The notes under the pieces are model-generated. The model saw only the letters and a list, made by a program, of their open reading frames with translations. It made no database searches and was not told the DNA's origin. A DNA stretch of 64,000 nt. Source: Paraburkholderia sp. IMGN_8. Lineage in GTDB: Bacteria > Pseudomonadota > Gammaproteobacteria > Burkholderiales > Burkholderiaceae. This document shows positions 27,552 to 37,957 of the stretch, piece by piece (within the stretch, counting starts at the first letter, position 1; each line of letters starts with the position of its first letter). Both the position numbers and the translations under genes were made by a program. The stretch spans positions 2,046,001 through 2,110,000 of the forward strand of contig NZ_CP150901.1 in assembly GCF_038050405.1 (NCBI RefSeq), written 5' to 3'.

Positions 27552-29021
27552 ATGCCGGCATTTGCAACGCAACGTCTCTATATAGGCGGCGCCTACGTCG
27601 ACGCGACAGGCGGCGAAACCTTCGACACCTTCGACCCCGCCACCGGTGAAACGCTGGCGACGGTGCAACAGGCCTCGGCGGCCGACATCGATCGCGCAGT
27701 GCAATCGGCGCGCGACGGTCAGCGCGCATGGGCGGCGTTGACTGCAATGCAGCGCTCGCGCATCCTGCGCCGTGCGGTCGATATCCTGCGCGAACGCAAC
27801 GACGAACTCGCCGCGCTCGAAACACGCGACACCGGCAAGCCGATCGCTGAAACCAAAGCGGTCGATATTGTGACCGGCGCGGACGTCATCGAGTATTACG
27901 CGGGGCTCGCCACCGCCATCGAGGGCCAGCAGATTCCATTGCGGCCGTCGTCGTTCGTTTATACGCGACGCGAACCGCTCGGCGTATGCGCGGGGATCGG
28001 CGCATGGAACTATCCGATCCAGATTGCGTGCTGGAAGTCGGCGCCGGCTCTCGCGGCCGGCAACGCGATGATCTTCAAACCGAGTGAAGTCACGCCGCTG
28101 TCCGCACTGAAACTCGCGGAGATTTACACCGACGCAGGTGTGCCGGCCGGCGTGTTCAACGTCGTCCAGGGCGATGGACGCGTCGGCGCGATGCTCGCGG
28201 CACATCCGGACATCGCGAAGATTTCGTTCACGGGCGGCGTAGAAACGGGCAAGAAGGTGATGTCGCTCGCGGGGGCATCGTCGCTCAAGGAAGTGACGAT
28301 GGAACTGGGCGGCAAGTCGCCCCTGCTCGTCTTCGACGACGCCAACCTCGAGCGTGCCGCCGACATCGCGATGAGCGCCAACTTCTTCAGTTCCGGTCAG
28401 GTCTGCACCAACGGCACGCGCGTGTTCGTGCAACGCGGCGTGCTCGAGCGCTTCGAAGCGCTGGTGCTCGAGCGTGTGAAGCGCATTCGCGTAGGCGCGC
28501 CCACCGCCGCGGACACCAACTTCGGCCCGCTGGTGAGCGCCGCGCAGTTGCAGAAGGTGCTCGGCTACATCGAAAGCGGCGTGCAGGAAGGCGCGCGGCT
28601 GGTTGCGGGCGGCAAGCGCATCACTGAAGGCCACTTCGGCAACGGCCAATACGTCGAGCCGACGGTTTTCTCAGGCTGTCGTGACGACATGCGCATCGTG
28701 CGCGAAGAAATCTTCGGCCCCGTCATGAGCATCCTCGCTTTCGACAACGAAGGCGAGGCGATCGAGCGCGCCAATCACACCGCCTACGGTCTCGCCGCCG
28801 GCATCGTGACCGAGAACCTGGCGCGTGCGCATCGCGTGATTCATCAGCTCGAAGCCGGCATTTGCTGGATCAACACATGGGGCGAGTCGCCCGCGGAAAT
28901 GCCGGTGGGCGGCTACAAACAATCGGGCGTCGGCCGCGAAAACGGCATCACGACGCTCGAACACTACACGCGCATCAAGTCCGTGCAGGTCGAACTCGGC
29001 CCGTATCAACCGGTATTCTAG
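27552..29021 (+). CDS. betB: betaine aldehyde dehydrogenase
   Basis: A 489-residue NAD(P)-dependent aldehyde dehydrogenase that oxidises betaine aldehyde to glycine betaine. The catalytic Cys lies in [12 protein letters not shown], the general-base Glu in [12 protein letters not shown], and the cofactor motif is [12 protein letters not shown]. The end segment [10 protein letters not shown] is typical of BetB. An AAGGAGCA ribosome binding site supports the ATG at 27552; the open frame begins far upstream inside betI. It is the second gene of betIBA. Confidence 0.95.
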   Translation: MPAFATQRLYIGGAYVDATGGETFDTFDPATGETLATVQQASAADIDRAVQSARDGQRAWAALTAMQRSRILRRAVDILRERNDELAALETRDTGKPIAETKAVDIVTGADVIEYYAGLATAIEGQQIPLRPSSFVYTRREPLGVCAGIGAWNYPIQIACWKSAPALAAGNAMIFKPSEVTPLSALKLAEIYTDAGVPAGVFNVVQGDGRVGAMLAAHPDIAKISFTGGVETGKKVMSLAGASSLKEVTMELGGKSPLLVFDDANLERAADIAMSANFFSSGQVCTNGTRVFVQRGVLERFEALVLERVKRIRVGAPTAADTNFGPLVSAAQLQKVLGYIESGVQEGARLVAGGKRITEGHFGNGQYVEPTVFSGCRDDMRIVREEIFGPVMSILAFDNEGEAIERANHTAYGLAAGIVTENLARAHRVIHQLEAGICWINTWGESPAEMPVGGYKQSGVGRENGITTLEHYTRIKSVQVELGPYQPVF

Positions 29022-29033
29022 GGAGCAACGGCG

Positions 29034-30719
29034 ATGGCCTCGAATGAATACGACTACATCATCGTCGGCGCGGGCTCCGCGGGTAACGTACTCGCCTCGC
29101 GTCTGACCGAAGACGCCGGTGTGACCGTGCTGCTGCTCGAAGCAGGCGGTCCCGATTACCGCTTCGACTTTCGCACGCAGATGCCCGCGGCGCTTGCGTA
29201 TCCGCTGCAAGGACGCCGCTATAACTGGGCGTACGAGACAGACCCCGAACCGCACATGAACAACCGGCGCATGGAATGCGGCCGCGGCAAGGGGCTCGGC
29301 GGTTCGTCGCTGATCAACGGCATGTGCTACATCCGCGGCAATGCGCTCGACTACGACAACTGGGCCACGCGCCAGGGTCTGGAAAACTGGACCTATCTGG
29401 ATTGCCTGCCGTACTTCCGCAAGGCCGAAACGCGCGATGTCGGTGCGAACGCGTATCACGGCGGCGACGGCCCGGTGCATGTGACGACAAGCAAGCCCGG
29501 CAACAATCCGCTCTTTGCCGCGATGGTCGAAGCCGGTGTGCAGGCAGGCTTTCCGCGCACCCAGGATCTGAACGGCTACCAGCAGGAAGGCTTCGGGCCG
29601 ATGGATCGCACCGTCACCGCGAACGGCCGGCGCGCTAGCACCGCGCGCGGCTATCTGGATCGCGCGAAGACGCGGGCGAATCTCACCATCGTTACGCACG
29701 CCATGACCGATCGCGTGCTGTTCTCCGGCAAGCGGGCGATTGGGGTCGCCTATCTGCATCATGGCAGTCCGATTACCGCACAGGCGCGCCGCGAAGTGCT
29801 GGTGTGCAGCGGCGCGATCGCGTCGCCGCAACTGCTGCAACGCTCGGGCGTAGGCCGCTCGACGTGGCTTCGCGAGCTCGACATTCCGCTGGTGCACGAT
29901 CTGCCCGGCGTCGGCGAAAACCTCCAGGACCATCTGGAGATGTACATCCAGTACGAATGCAAGGAGCCGGTTTCGCTATACCCGGCGTTGCAGTGGTGGA
30001 ACCAGCCGGCGATCGGGCTCGAATGGATGCTGCGTGGAACGGGGATCGGCGCGAGCAACCAGTTCGAAGCCGGCGGCTTCATCCGCACCCGCGACGACGA
30101 CCTGTGGCCGAACATCCAGTATCACTTCCTGCCGGTCGCGATCAACTACAACGGCTCGAACGCGATCAAGATGCATGGCTTCCAGGCGCACGTCGGTTCC
30201 ATGCGCTCGCCGAGCCGCGGCCGGGTGAAGCTCACGTCGCGCGATCCGGGCGCGCATCCGAGCATCCTGTTCAACTACATGTCCGATCCGCTCGACTGGC
30301 GCGAATTCCGCGACGGTATCCGTGTCACGCGCGAGATCATGCGTCAGCCGGCGCTCGACCGCTATCGCGGCCGCGAGCTGAATCCAGGCGCCGAGTTGAC
30401 GACCGACGAACATCTCGACGCCTTCGTGCGCATGCGGGCGGAGACGGCGTTTCATCCGTCGTGCTCGTGCAAGATGGGCTATGACGAGATGGCCGTCGTC
30501 GACAACGAGGGCCGCGTGCATGGGCTCGACGCGCTGCGCGTGGTGGATGCGTCGATCATGCCGCAGATCACGACCGGCAATCTGAACGCGCCGACCATCA
30601 TGCTGGCTGAGAAGATCGCCGACCGGATTCGTGGCCGGGAAGCGCTGGCTCGGGTAGATACGCCCTACTTTGTCGCTAATGGGGCGGCTGCGAGGACGCG
30701 GGCGGTCGCGGCGGTTTAA
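29034..30719 (+). CDS. betA: choline dehydrogenase
   Basis: A 561-residue GMC-family flavoprotein that oxidises choline to betaine aldehyde, usually membrane-associated and linked to respiration. The FAD dinucleotide motif [16 protein letters not shown] is at residues 8-23. The GMC signature [20 protein letters not shown] and the active-site His region [11 protein letters not shown] are intact. It starts 12 bp after betB and is closed by the terminator at 30754-30782. Confidence 0.95.
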   Translation: MASNEYDYIIVGAGSAGNVLASRLTEDAGVTVLLLEAGGPDYRFDFRTQMPAALAYPLQGRRYNWAYETDPEPHMNNRRMECGRGKGLGGSSLINGMCYIRGNALDYDNWATRQGLENWTYLDCLPYFRKAETRDVGANAYHGGDGPVHVTTSKPGNNPLFAAMVEAGVQAGFPRTQDLNGYQQEGFGPMDRTVTANGRRASTARGYLDRAKTRANLTIVTHAMTDRVLFSGKRAIGVAYLHHGSPITAQARREVLVCSGAIASPQLLQRSGVGRSTWLRELDIPLVHDLPGVGENLQDHLEMYIQYECKEPVSLYPALQWWNQPAIGLEWMLRGTGIGASNQFEAGGFIRTRDDDLWPNIQYHFLPVAINYNGSNAIKMHGFQAHVGSMRSPSRGRVKLTSRDPGAHPSILFNYMSDPLDWREFRDGIRVTREIMRQPALDRYRGRELNPGAELTTDEHLDAFVRMRAETAFHPSCSCKMGYDEMAVVDNEGRVHGLDALRVVDASIMPQITTGNLNAPTIMLAEKIADRIRGREALARVDTPYFVANGAAARTRAVAAV

Positions 30720-30753
30720 TCTATACGAGGTCCGCGGCGGGATGAGCCGCATA

Positions 30754-30782
30754 AAAAAGCCGCGAAACATTCGCGGCTTTTT
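30754..30782. terminator. bidirectional Rho-independent terminator after betA
   Basis: A run of A, then GCCGCGAA-ACA-TTCGCGGC, then TTTTT. It serves betIBA on the plus strand and, with its A run read as U, the convergent MFS gene on the minus strand. Confidence 0.9.
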
Positions 30783-30799
30783 CCTTATGAAGTCACCGT

Positions 30800-32218
30800 T
30801 CAATCCCGCACCGGACTCAGCACGCCATGCGCGTCCGATTCGACCGCTTCAGACACCAGCGTCTCGAGCGCCAGCCCACGCGTTTCGATACCCAGCATCC
30901 ACACCGCCGCAGCGGCGATCACGAAGCACATCGCGCCCAGCGAGAACACGCCGCCTTGTCCGAACATCGGCAGCACAACACCCACGACATAAGGGCCGAT
31001 CAGCGAGCCCACGCGGCCGATCGCCGACGCGAACCCCGAACCCGTCGCCCGCGCGCCGGTGCCGTAAAGCTCCGGCGTGTAGGTGTACAGCACGGCCCAC
31101 ATCGCGAACAAAAAGAACTGCATGGCAAGCCCGGCGCAAATCAGCAGCGTAGGCGTTTGCGCGTGCAGCGCCGTCTGTCCGTAGACATAGGCCATCACCG
31201 CGCTACCGGCGAGCGACGCGATGCAAGTCGGCTTGCGGCCCCAACGTTCGACCAGCCATGCGGCGCACAGAAAACCCGGAATGCCGCCGAGCGAAATCAG
31301 CACCGTGTACAGCACCGACTTCGTCACCGCAAAACCCGCCTGCTGCATCAACGCGCCGAGCCACGACGTGAGTCCGTAGAAACCGAGCAACGCGAAGAAC
31401 CACAGCGTCCACACCATGATCGTGCGGCGCCTATAGGCCATGCTCCAGATTTCGCGGAACGCGCCCTTACCTTTCACCGCCGGTGGTTCTTGCAGCATCA
31501 CGGGTGCGCGCAACTGACTCAGCCCCGCCGCTTTCATCACCTTCGTTTCAACTTCTGCGAGCACTTTGTCCGCTTCGGCAATGCGTCCGCGATGTTCGAG
31601 CCAGCGCGGCGATTCGGGCACGACGCGGCGCACGATCAGCACGAATACGGCGGGAATCGCGAGCAACGCGAACTCGGTGCGCCAGCCGAACTGCGGCAGC
31701 ACGAAATACGACACCACACCCGCCGTGATGAAGCCAAGCGGCCAGAAGCCGTCCATCAGCGCGATCAGTCTTCCGCGTGAAGCCGCCGGCACGAATTCGG
31801 ACAACAAGGTCTGTGCGATCGGAAATTCCATGCCCATGCCCAACCCGAGCAGCACGCGGTAAAGGATCAGCGCGTCGACGCTCTGCGCGGTCGAGCACAG
31901 ATACGACGCGAGCCCCCACAACACCATGCTCCACTGAAACACCGGGCGCCGCCCGAAGCGATCGGCCAGCAATCCGGCCATGGCCGCGCCGATCACCATG
32001 CCGAAGAAGCTCGAACTCGCGACCAGACCTGCCGTCGCGCTCGACAAACCGAATTCGGTTTTGATCGAACCGAGCACAAAGGTCATCGTGCCGAGATCGA
32101 CTGAATCGAAAAAGAACGCGACGGCGATGATGATGAAGATGGTCCGGTGATAACCGGAGAACGGCAGTCGCTCGAGTCTGGCGGCAGCGCTCGCGCGAGG
32201 CTGAAAAGCGGTAGACAT
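30800..32218 (-). CDS. MFS transporter (sugar-porter/aromatic acid:H+ symporter-like)
   Basis: A 472-residue major facilitator with 12 predicted helices. The loop 2-3 motif GLLADRFGRRPVF and the GxxFPIAQT and PESPRWL motifs place it among the metabolite:H+ symporter/sugar porter-like carriers. It lies on the sox strand but 164 bp after the small orphan gene, and converges with betA. Its place between betIBA and sox suggests uptake of a quaternary amine, or export of a product, but sequence alone does not show the substrate. Confidence 0.8.
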   Translation of the reverse strand: MSTAFQPRASAAARLERLPFSGYHRTIFIIIAVAFFFDSVDLGTMTFVLGSIKTEFGLSSATAGLVASSSFFGMVIGAAMAGLLADRFGRRPVFQWSMVLWGLASYLCSTAQSVDALILYRVLLGLGMGMEFPIAQTLLSEFVPAASRGRLIALMDGFWPLGFITAGVVSYFVLPQFGWRTEFALLAIPAVFVLIVRRVVPESPRWLEHRGRIAEADKVLAEVETKVMKAAGLSQLRAPVMLQEPPAVKGKGAFREIWSMAYRRRTIMVWTLWFFALLGFYGLTSWLGALMQQAGFAVTKSVLYTVLISLGGIPGFLCAAWLVERWGRKPTCIASLAGSAVMAYVYGQTALHAQTPTLLICAGLAMQFFLFAMWAVLYTYTPELYGTGARATGSGFASAIGRVGSLIGPYVVGVVLPMFGQGGVFSLGAMCFVIAAAAVWMLGIETRGLALETLVSEAVESDAHGVLSPVRD

Positions 32219-32382
32219 GTCATCCCCTCGTTGATGCGGCGGCTGCCGCGTGGGTGTTCCGATCGGTACATTTCAGTAGACGCCGACATAAATCGGCCAC
32301 ATAGAAGAAATACGTCAACCGGATAGAACGGGGGCGTCGCTATCACGCACATCAGGCATATCACGCACGCGAGAACCGGGCC

Positions 32383-32646
32383 TCAGGGTCGAAGCCGTGC
32401 ACGCGCGGCGCCGGCAATGCGCGCAAGCGTGTCCGCGCTCAGCCGCGCGGCGATTTTCTGGACGTATTCGTGGTGCCGCGCCTGCAACGGCGCGCCGAGC
32501 TGTTGCGCGAGCAGATAGCGGATCAGCGCGATGCGCCGGTGCCGCAACACGATGCTCTGATCGAGCAGCGCGAGCGCGGCATGCGCATCGCCCTGATTGC
32601 ACGCGCGCTCGGTGAGGCGCGCGGTGGCCAGACGTGTCGACGTCAT
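32383..32646 (-). CDS. hypothetical 87-residue protein downstream of soxG
   Basis: A small, Ala/Arg/Leu-rich, probably helical protein with no signal peptide or cysteines except Cys16. Codon use is like that of its neighbours, with high GC at third positions, which supports real coding. It starts 57 bp after soxG, so it may be the last gene of the sdaA-sox operon. I do not recognise the family. No clear ribosome binding site is visible, and the start is uncertain. Confidence 0.5.
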   Translation of the reverse strand: MTSTRLATARLTERACNQGDAHAALALLDQSIVLRHRRIALIRYLLAQQLGAPLQARHHEYVQKIAARLSADTLARIAGAARARLRP

Positions 32647-32703
32647 GTCAGTCAGGAACCGGGAGAGCCGCGAGCGATGCGGACGAACACCGCTCGCACG
32701 GCT

Positions 32704-33360
32704 TCACGACATCAGCGGCTCGGCCGCGTCGAGCATGATCTTGACGAAGTAGTCCGCAAAGCTGCGGCGCACGACGATATCGAAGCTGTCGGCGCCGGTG
32801 GGCAGCAGCGTGATCGATGCCTTGAAATAGTGGCTCTGCGCGCACTGTCCTGCGCCGAACAGCTTCGGATGCAGGTCCAGCGGGCAGCCGCGCGCCAGCA
32901 CCTCACGCGTACGCGTGCCGCTGATTTCAAGCACCGTATAACCGCTGCCGATATCCACCGCGGAAGCAAACACGCCCGCAAACACCGTCCCGAGCTTTGC
33001 CTGCAACGGCGCGGTACGGGTCGCGTCGTGCGCGGCGGCTGAGCGCACCAGCCATTCGTCGGGTCCGAGCCACAGCATGTCGTAGCCATTGCCTCGCGCG
33101 ATGGTGTTCGGCTTCTCGGGCGGTAAGCAACCGATCACGCTTTCCACCGCACGCATGAACGCAGCGTCGCGCGTATCCCCGCGCACGTTCACGAGTTCGA
33201 GAAACGGCCGCTCGCTCAACCTGAACGCCGCCGATGCCACCGCCTGATGCTTCTTCAGCAGCGCATCCGCACCCACCAGCGGCGACTCCTGCCACACCCC
33301 TGTTTGCTCGCCGACAGCGCGGTTCACGGCCGATTGCGTGCCTCTTGTTTCATTCCACAT
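32704..33360 (-). CDS. soxG: sarcosine oxidase gamma subunit
   Basis: A 218-residue gamma subunit of heterotetrameric sarcosine oxidase, resembling GcvT/YgfZ-type folate folds (LWLGPDEWLVRS, DIGSGYTVLEISG, GCPLDLHP). The ATG at 33360 overlaps the end of soxA by 11 bp, which supports translational coupling; a longer frame starts 18 codons earlier inside soxA. With SoxBDA it converts sarcosine to glycine, hydrogen peroxide and a C1 unit passed to folate. Confidence 0.92.
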   Translation of the reverse strand: MWNETRGTQSAVNRAVGEQTGVWQESPLVGADALLKKHQAVASAAFRLSERPFLELVNVRGDTRDAAFMRAVESVIGCLPPEKPNTIARGNGYDMLWLGPDEWLVRSAAAHDATRTAPLQAKLGTVFAGVFASAVDIGSGYTVLEISGTRTREVLARGCPLDLHPKLFGAGQCAQSHYFKASITLLPTGADSFDIVVRRSFADYFVKIMLDAAEPLMS

Positions 33361-36352
33361 GTTGACGTGCTCCTTCGCTGTCGTAGAACACCGAACTGGT
33401 GACCTTGGCCGCAATCTGCTTGCCGCTCGCGAGCGGAATGGTGACCGTTTCGCCGATCTTGTCGAGACCGCCCTTCATCACCGCCATCGCAATCGAGCGC
33501 TTCAGGATCGGGCTGTAATAGCTCGACGTGACGTGACCGAGCATCGGCGCGGTATCGCCCTGGAACGGACCGGCGACGATCTGCGAGCCTTCGGGAATCA
33601 CGAACGACGGATCGTCCGGGAGCAGCCCCACCAGTTGCTTGCGCCCCGCCTTCGCGGTGTCGGAGCGGGTTAAGGAGCGCTTGCCGAGAAAGTCCTTCGA
33701 CTTCGCGACCAGCCCGCCCATGCCGAGGTCGTAAGGTGTCATCGAGCCGTCCGTATCCTGGCCGACGATGATGTAACCCTTCTCCGCGCGCAACACGTGC
33801 ATCGTTTCCGTACCGTACGGCGTGATATCGAATTCCGCGCCCGCCGCCATCAGCGCTTCCCACACCGCGCGTCCGACGTTTGCGGGCACGTTCACTTCAT
33901 ACGCGAGTTCGCCCGAGAAGCTGATGCGCATCACACGCGATGCCGCGCCCGCCACGGTGCCTTCGCGATAGCTCATGAACGGGAAGGCCGCGTTCGCGAA
34001 GTCGATGTCGTGGCAGACCTTCTGCAAGACCTTGCGGCTGTTCGGACCGACCACCGCGAATGTCGCCCAATGGTCCGTCACCGATGCGAGCCGTACGCGC
34101 ATGTCCGGCCACTCGGTTTGCAGCCAGCGTTCCAGCCACGTGAGCACGCGTGCCGCGCCGCCGGTGGTTGTCGTCATCATGTAGTGCTGGTCGGCGAGGC
34201 GCACGGTCACGCCGTCGTCGAAGATCATGCCGTTTTCGTCCAGCATCAGGCCGTAGCGGCACTTGCCGACTTCCAGCTTGCTCCACGGATTCGTATAAAC
34301 CCAGTTCAGCAGCTTGGCGGAATCGGGGCCCTGAATGTCGATCTTGCCGAGCGTCGACGCGTCGAGAATGCCGACGCTCGTGCGCACCGCGAGCGATTCG
34401 CGCGCGACCGCCGCGTGCATGTCCTCGCCTGATTTCGGGTAATACCACGGACGCTTCCAGTTGCCGACATCCTCGAACGCCGCGCCGTTTTCCACGTGCC
34501 ATTCGTGCACAGCCGTTTTGCGCACCGGATCGAGAAACTCGCCGAGCTCGCGGCCGGCGAACGTACCGAACGTGACGGGTGTGTAGTTCGGACGGAAGGT
34601 GGTCGTGCCGGTTTCGGGAATCGTCTTGCCGAGCGCCTGCGCGAGAATCGCCATGCCGTTGATGTTGCCGAGCTTGCCCTGGTCGGTGCCGAAGCCCATC
34701 GCGGTATAGCGTTTTACGTGCTCGACCGATTCGAAGCCTTCGCGCGCGGCAAGGAAAATATCGGCCGCCGACACGTCGTTCTGGAAGTCGACGAACTGCT
34801 TCGGCCCACGCGTTGCGAGCTCGCGGCCACCGACCAGCCACAGCGGTTGCATCCGTGCCTCGGTGATTTCAGCGACCTGGACCGGATTCGGCCGCGCGAC
34901 GATATAGCCGGCCGCGCGCGCCGCCTCTACACCGGCATCGACCGCGAAACGAATGCCCTGTCCCAGCGTGAAGTCGCCCGCGCAAGCGCCGACGCTCGTC
35001 TCCGCCTGCATCGCCTTGCCGGGCACGAAGCAGGCTTTGTCGTCATGCCAGTGGGCCTTGCCGCCCGACTGTGCGAACAGGTGCAGCACCGGGCTCCAGC
35101 CGCCGGACATCGCGAGCAGATCGCAGGGCAGCTCGCTCGGCTTTCCACCGACCTGTCCGTTCGAATACGACGCCACGTCAACCGACGAAACCCGCAGCTT
35201 GCCGTGCGCCGCCGTGACGGCCACGCCATTCATCACCTTGACGCCGTAGCGCCGCGCGAGCGCGGGCAGCGTGCCCTTCGACTCGCCCGTGCGCGGATCG
35301 ACCACGGTCACCTGCGCGCCGGCCGCTTTCAGGTCGAGCGCGCATTGATAACCGTCGTCGTTGTTCGTGAACACCACCGCATTGCGTCCCGGCAACACCG
35401 CGTAGCGATGCAGATACGTCGACACGGCCGAGGCCAGCATCACGCCCGGCAGATCGTTGTTGCCGAACACGATCGGCCGTTCATGCGCGCCGGTCGCGAG
35501 AATCACGCGCTTCGCGCGGATCTTCCACATCAGTTCGCGTGTGCCTTTTCGCTGCGACACCGGCAGATGTTCGGTAAGACGCTGCGTGACCGTGACCAGG
35601 TTGTGGTCCTGGTAACCGAACGCGGTGCTGCGGCACAGGATCTTCACATCGGGCATCTGCCGGAGTTCGTCTTCGATCTTCTGCACCCATTGCAGCGCCG
35701 GCTTGCCGTCGATATCCGTACGGCAGGACAGCAGCGAGCCGCCGAGTTCAGGCTGATCGTCGACCAGCGTGACGCGCGCGCCCGACAAGGCCGCCGCATG
35801 CGCCGCCGCCAGGCCCGTCGGGCCGCCGCCGACCACCAGCACGTCGCAGTGCGCAAAGCATTTGTCATAGCGGTCCGCGTCGGTTTGCTCGGGCGCCTTG
35901 CCCAGACCGGCCGCATCGCGAATCACTTCTTCGTACTTCGGCCAGAACTTGCGCGGCCACATGAAGGTCTTGTAGTAGAAGCCCGCCGGAATGAAACGCG
36001 CGAACTTCTGGTTGATCGCCATCCGGTCTTTCTCGATGCTCGGCTTCGCATTCACGCTGGTCGCGACAAGCCCCTGATACAGCTCCACCTCAGTGGCGCG
36101 CGCGTTCGGCACCGTGTAAGCGCCGGTTTCGAGCTGCACGATCGCATTCGGTTCTTCCACACCCGCCGTTACGATGCCGCGCGGCCGGTGATACTTCCAG
36201 CTGCGCGCGACAAAATGCACGCCGTTCGCTAGCAGCGCGGACGCGAGCGTGTCGCCCTGGTAGCCCTGATACTTTCGCCCGTTGAACGTGAAATTCAGCA
36301 CGATGGCGCGGTTGATGCGCCCGCCGCTGGGGAGTCGGTCTTTCTGGCTCAT
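33350..36352 (-). CDS. soxA: sarcosine oxidase alpha subunit
   Basis: A 1000-residue alpha subunit. It has an N-terminal 2Fe-2S-like/NAD-associated region (RINRAIVLNFTFNGRKYQGYQGDTL motif split over residues 12-36), a dinucleotide motif VLVVGGGPTGLAAAHAAALSGARV near 170, and a C-terminal GcvT-like folate domain that channels the methyl-derived C1 unit to tetrahydrofolate. The length is typical. The 3' end overlaps soxG and the 5' end overlaps soxD by 4 bp, consistent with stoichiometric assembly. Confidence 0.95.
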   Translation of the reverse strand: MSQKDRLPSGGRINRAIVLNFTFNGRKYQGYQGDTLASALLANGVHFVARSWKYHRPRGIVTAGVEEPNAIVQLETGAYTVPNARATEVELYQGLVATSVNAKPSIEKDRMAINQKFARFIPAGFYYKTFMWPRKFWPKYEEVIRDAAGLGKAPEQTDADRYDKCFAHCDVLVVGGGPTGLAAAHAAALSGARVTLVDDQPELGGSLLSCRTDIDGKPALQWVQKIEDELRQMPDVKILCRSTAFGYQDHNLVTVTQRLTEHLPVSQRKGTRELMWKIRAKRVILATGAHERPIVFGNNDLPGVMLASAVSTYLHRYAVLPGRNAVVFTNNDDGYQCALDLKAAGAQVTVVDPRTGESKGTLPALARRYGVKVMNGVAVTAAHGKLRVSSVDVASYSNGQVGGKPSELPCDLLAMSGGWSPVLHLFAQSGGKAHWHDDKACFVPGKAMQAETSVGACAGDFTLGQGIRFAVDAGVEAARAAGYIVARPNPVQVAEITEARMQPLWLVGGRELATRGPKQFVDFQNDVSAADIFLAAREGFESVEHVKRYTAMGFGTDQGKLGNINGMAILAQALGKTIPETGTTTFRPNYTPVTFGTFAGRELGEFLDPVRKTAVHEWHVENGAAFEDVGNWKRPWYYPKSGEDMHAAVARESLAVRTSVGILDASTLGKIDIQGPDSAKLLNWVYTNPWSKLEVGKCRYGLMLDENGMIFDDGVTVRLADQHYMMTTTTGGAARVLTWLERWLQTEWPDMRVRLASVTDHWATFAVVGPNSRKVLQKVCHDIDFANAAFPFMSYREGTVAGAASRVMRISFSGELAYEVNVPANVGRAVWEALMAAGAEFDITPYGTETMHVLRAEKGYIIVGQDTDGSMTPYDLGMGGLVAKSKDFLGKRSLTRSDTAKAGRKQLVGLLPDDPSFVIPEGSQIVAGPFQGDTAPMLGHVTSSYYSPILKRSIAMAVMKGGLDKIGETVTIPLASGKQIAAKVTSSVFYDSEGARQHVE

Positions 36353-36663
36353 TTTGACTTGCCCTCGTGTGTCTTACCCTCGTTGCCATCCATGGCGAGC
36401 TGCGGACGCTCGAACGTCTCGTAGCCCTGAATTTCGTAGCTCACCGTGTCGCGCTGCGCCTTGAACCAGCGGCGGCAACCCTGCGTGTGCAACCATTGCT
36501 CGCGATGTACGCCGCGCGGATTCTTGCGCATGAACAGGTAGTCGCCCCACTCCTTGTCGGTCAGCTTCTCGGTGTCGAGCGGACGCGCGATGTCCGCTTC
36601 GCCGCCGCAGGAAAATTCGGTTTCGGCGCGTGGCCCGCACCACGGGCATTCGATCAGCAGCAT
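36349..36663 (-). CDS. soxD: sarcosine oxidase delta subunit
   Basis: A 104-residue zinc-binding delta subunit. The CPWCG knuckle at residues 6-10, Cys19 and the later GCRRWF provide the metal ligands, and the sequence YLFMRKNPRGVHREQWLH is characteristic. It sits between soxB (12 bp) and soxA (4-bp overlap). Confidence 0.95.
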   Translation of the reverse strand: MLLIECPWCGPRAETEFSCGGEADIARPLDTEKLTDKEWGDYLFMRKNPRGVHREQWLHTQGCRRWFKAQRDTVSYEIQGYETFERPQLAMDGNEGKTHEGKSK

Positions 36664-36675
36664 TTGTTTTCCTCT

Positions 36676-37920
36676 TTAGTGCGCAACGGCGGCAGCGCCG
36701 TGCTCGTCGATCAGGTGGCCGGTGTAGAAACGCTCGAGCGAGAACGGCGCGTTCAGCGGATGCGGCTCGTCTTTCGCGATCGTGTGTGCATAAGCCCAGC
36801 CCGAACCGGGCGTCGCCTTGAAGCCGCCGGTGCCCCAGCCGCAATTGAAATACAGGCCCTTCACGTCGGTTTTGCTGATGATCGGGCAGGCATCCGGCGA
36901 GACGTCGACGATGCCGCCCCACTGGCGGTTCATCCGCACGCGGGAAAACACTGGGAACATTTCGACGATCGCTTCGAGCGTGCCTTCGATGATCTGGAAA
37001 CTGCCGCGCTGCCCAAAGCCGGTGTACTGATCGACGCCCGCGCCGATCACCAGATCGCCTTTGTCGGACTGGCTGATGTACGCGTGCACCGCGTTCGACA
37101 TCACCACCGTGTTGACGACCGGCTTGATCGGCTCCGACACCAAAGCCTGCAGCGGATGGCTTTCGAGCGGCAAGCGCACGCCGGCCATGTCGGCGAGCGT
37201 CGACGTATTGCCCGCAGCGACGATCGCAACCTTCTTCGCCTTGATGAAACCCTTGGTGGTATCGACACCGGTCACCTGGCTGCCGTCGCGGCGAATCCCG
37301 GTGACCTGGCAGTTCTGAACGATGTCGACACCATGTTGATCCGCGCCGCGTGCAAAACCCCACGCGACCGCATCGTGACGCGCCACGCCGCCACGGCGCT
37401 GAATCGACGCGCCGAGCACCGGATAGCGGCTGTTGAGATTGATGGTCGGCTCGATTTCCTTGATCTGCTCAGGCGTCAGGAATTCGGCATCGACACCGTT
37501 CAGCCGGTTCGCGTTCACGCGCCGTTCGGTGTCGCGCACGTCCTGCAACGTGTGCGCGAGGTTCATCACGCCGCGCTGGCTGAACATCACGTTGTAGTTG
37601 AGATCCTGCGACAGCCCTTCCCACAGCTTCATCGCCTTCTCGTAGAGCGCGGCCGATTCGTCCCACAGGTAATTCGAGCGCACGATAGTCGTATTGCGCG
37701 CCGTATTGCCGCCGCCGATCCAACCTTTCTCCAGCACCGCGATGTTGCGCACGCCGTGCTCTTTCGCAAGGTAATAGGCCGTGGCGAGACCGTGCCCGCC
37801 GCCGCCGACGATCACGACGTCGTATTCGCGCCTGGGTTCAGGGCTCTTCCACTGACGCTCCCAGTTCTCGTGATACGACATCCCGTTGCGCAACAGGCTG
37901 AATATCGAATAGCGGCTCAT
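36676..37920 (-). CDS. soxB: sarcosine oxidase beta subunit
   Basis: A 414-residue FAD/FMN-dependent beta subunit of the D-amino-acid-oxidase type. It has the dinucleotide motif [22 protein letters not shown] at about 35-56 and the flavin-site sequence [21 protein letters not shown]. The C-terminal [17 protein letters not shown] matches the family. It carries the sarcosine oxidation site. It follows sdaA by 37 bp in the same operon. Confidence 0.95.
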   Translation of the reverse strand: MSRYSIFSLLRNGMSYHENWERQWKSPEPRREYDVVIVGGGGHGLATAYYLAKEHGVRNIAVLEKGWIGGGNTARNTTIVRSNYLWDESAALYEKAMKLWEGLSQDLNYNVMFSQRGVMNLAHTLQDVRDTERRVNANRLNGVDAEFLTPEQIKEIEPTINLNSRYPVLGASIQRRGGVARHDAVAWGFARGADQHGVDIVQNCQVTGIRRDGSQVTGVDTTKGFIKAKKVAIVAAGNTSTLADMAGVRLPLESHPLQALVSEPIKPVVNTVVMSNAVHAYISQSDKGDLVIGAGVDQYTGFGQRGSFQIIEGTLEAIVEMFPVFSRVRMNRQWGGIVDVSPDACPIISKTDVKGLYFNCGWGTGGFKATPGSGWAYAHTIAKDEPHPLNAPFSLERFYTGHLIDEHGAAAVAH

Positions 37921-37957
37921 CTTGGGTCCTTGTTGTTACTGTTGCTTCGTAGCTTTC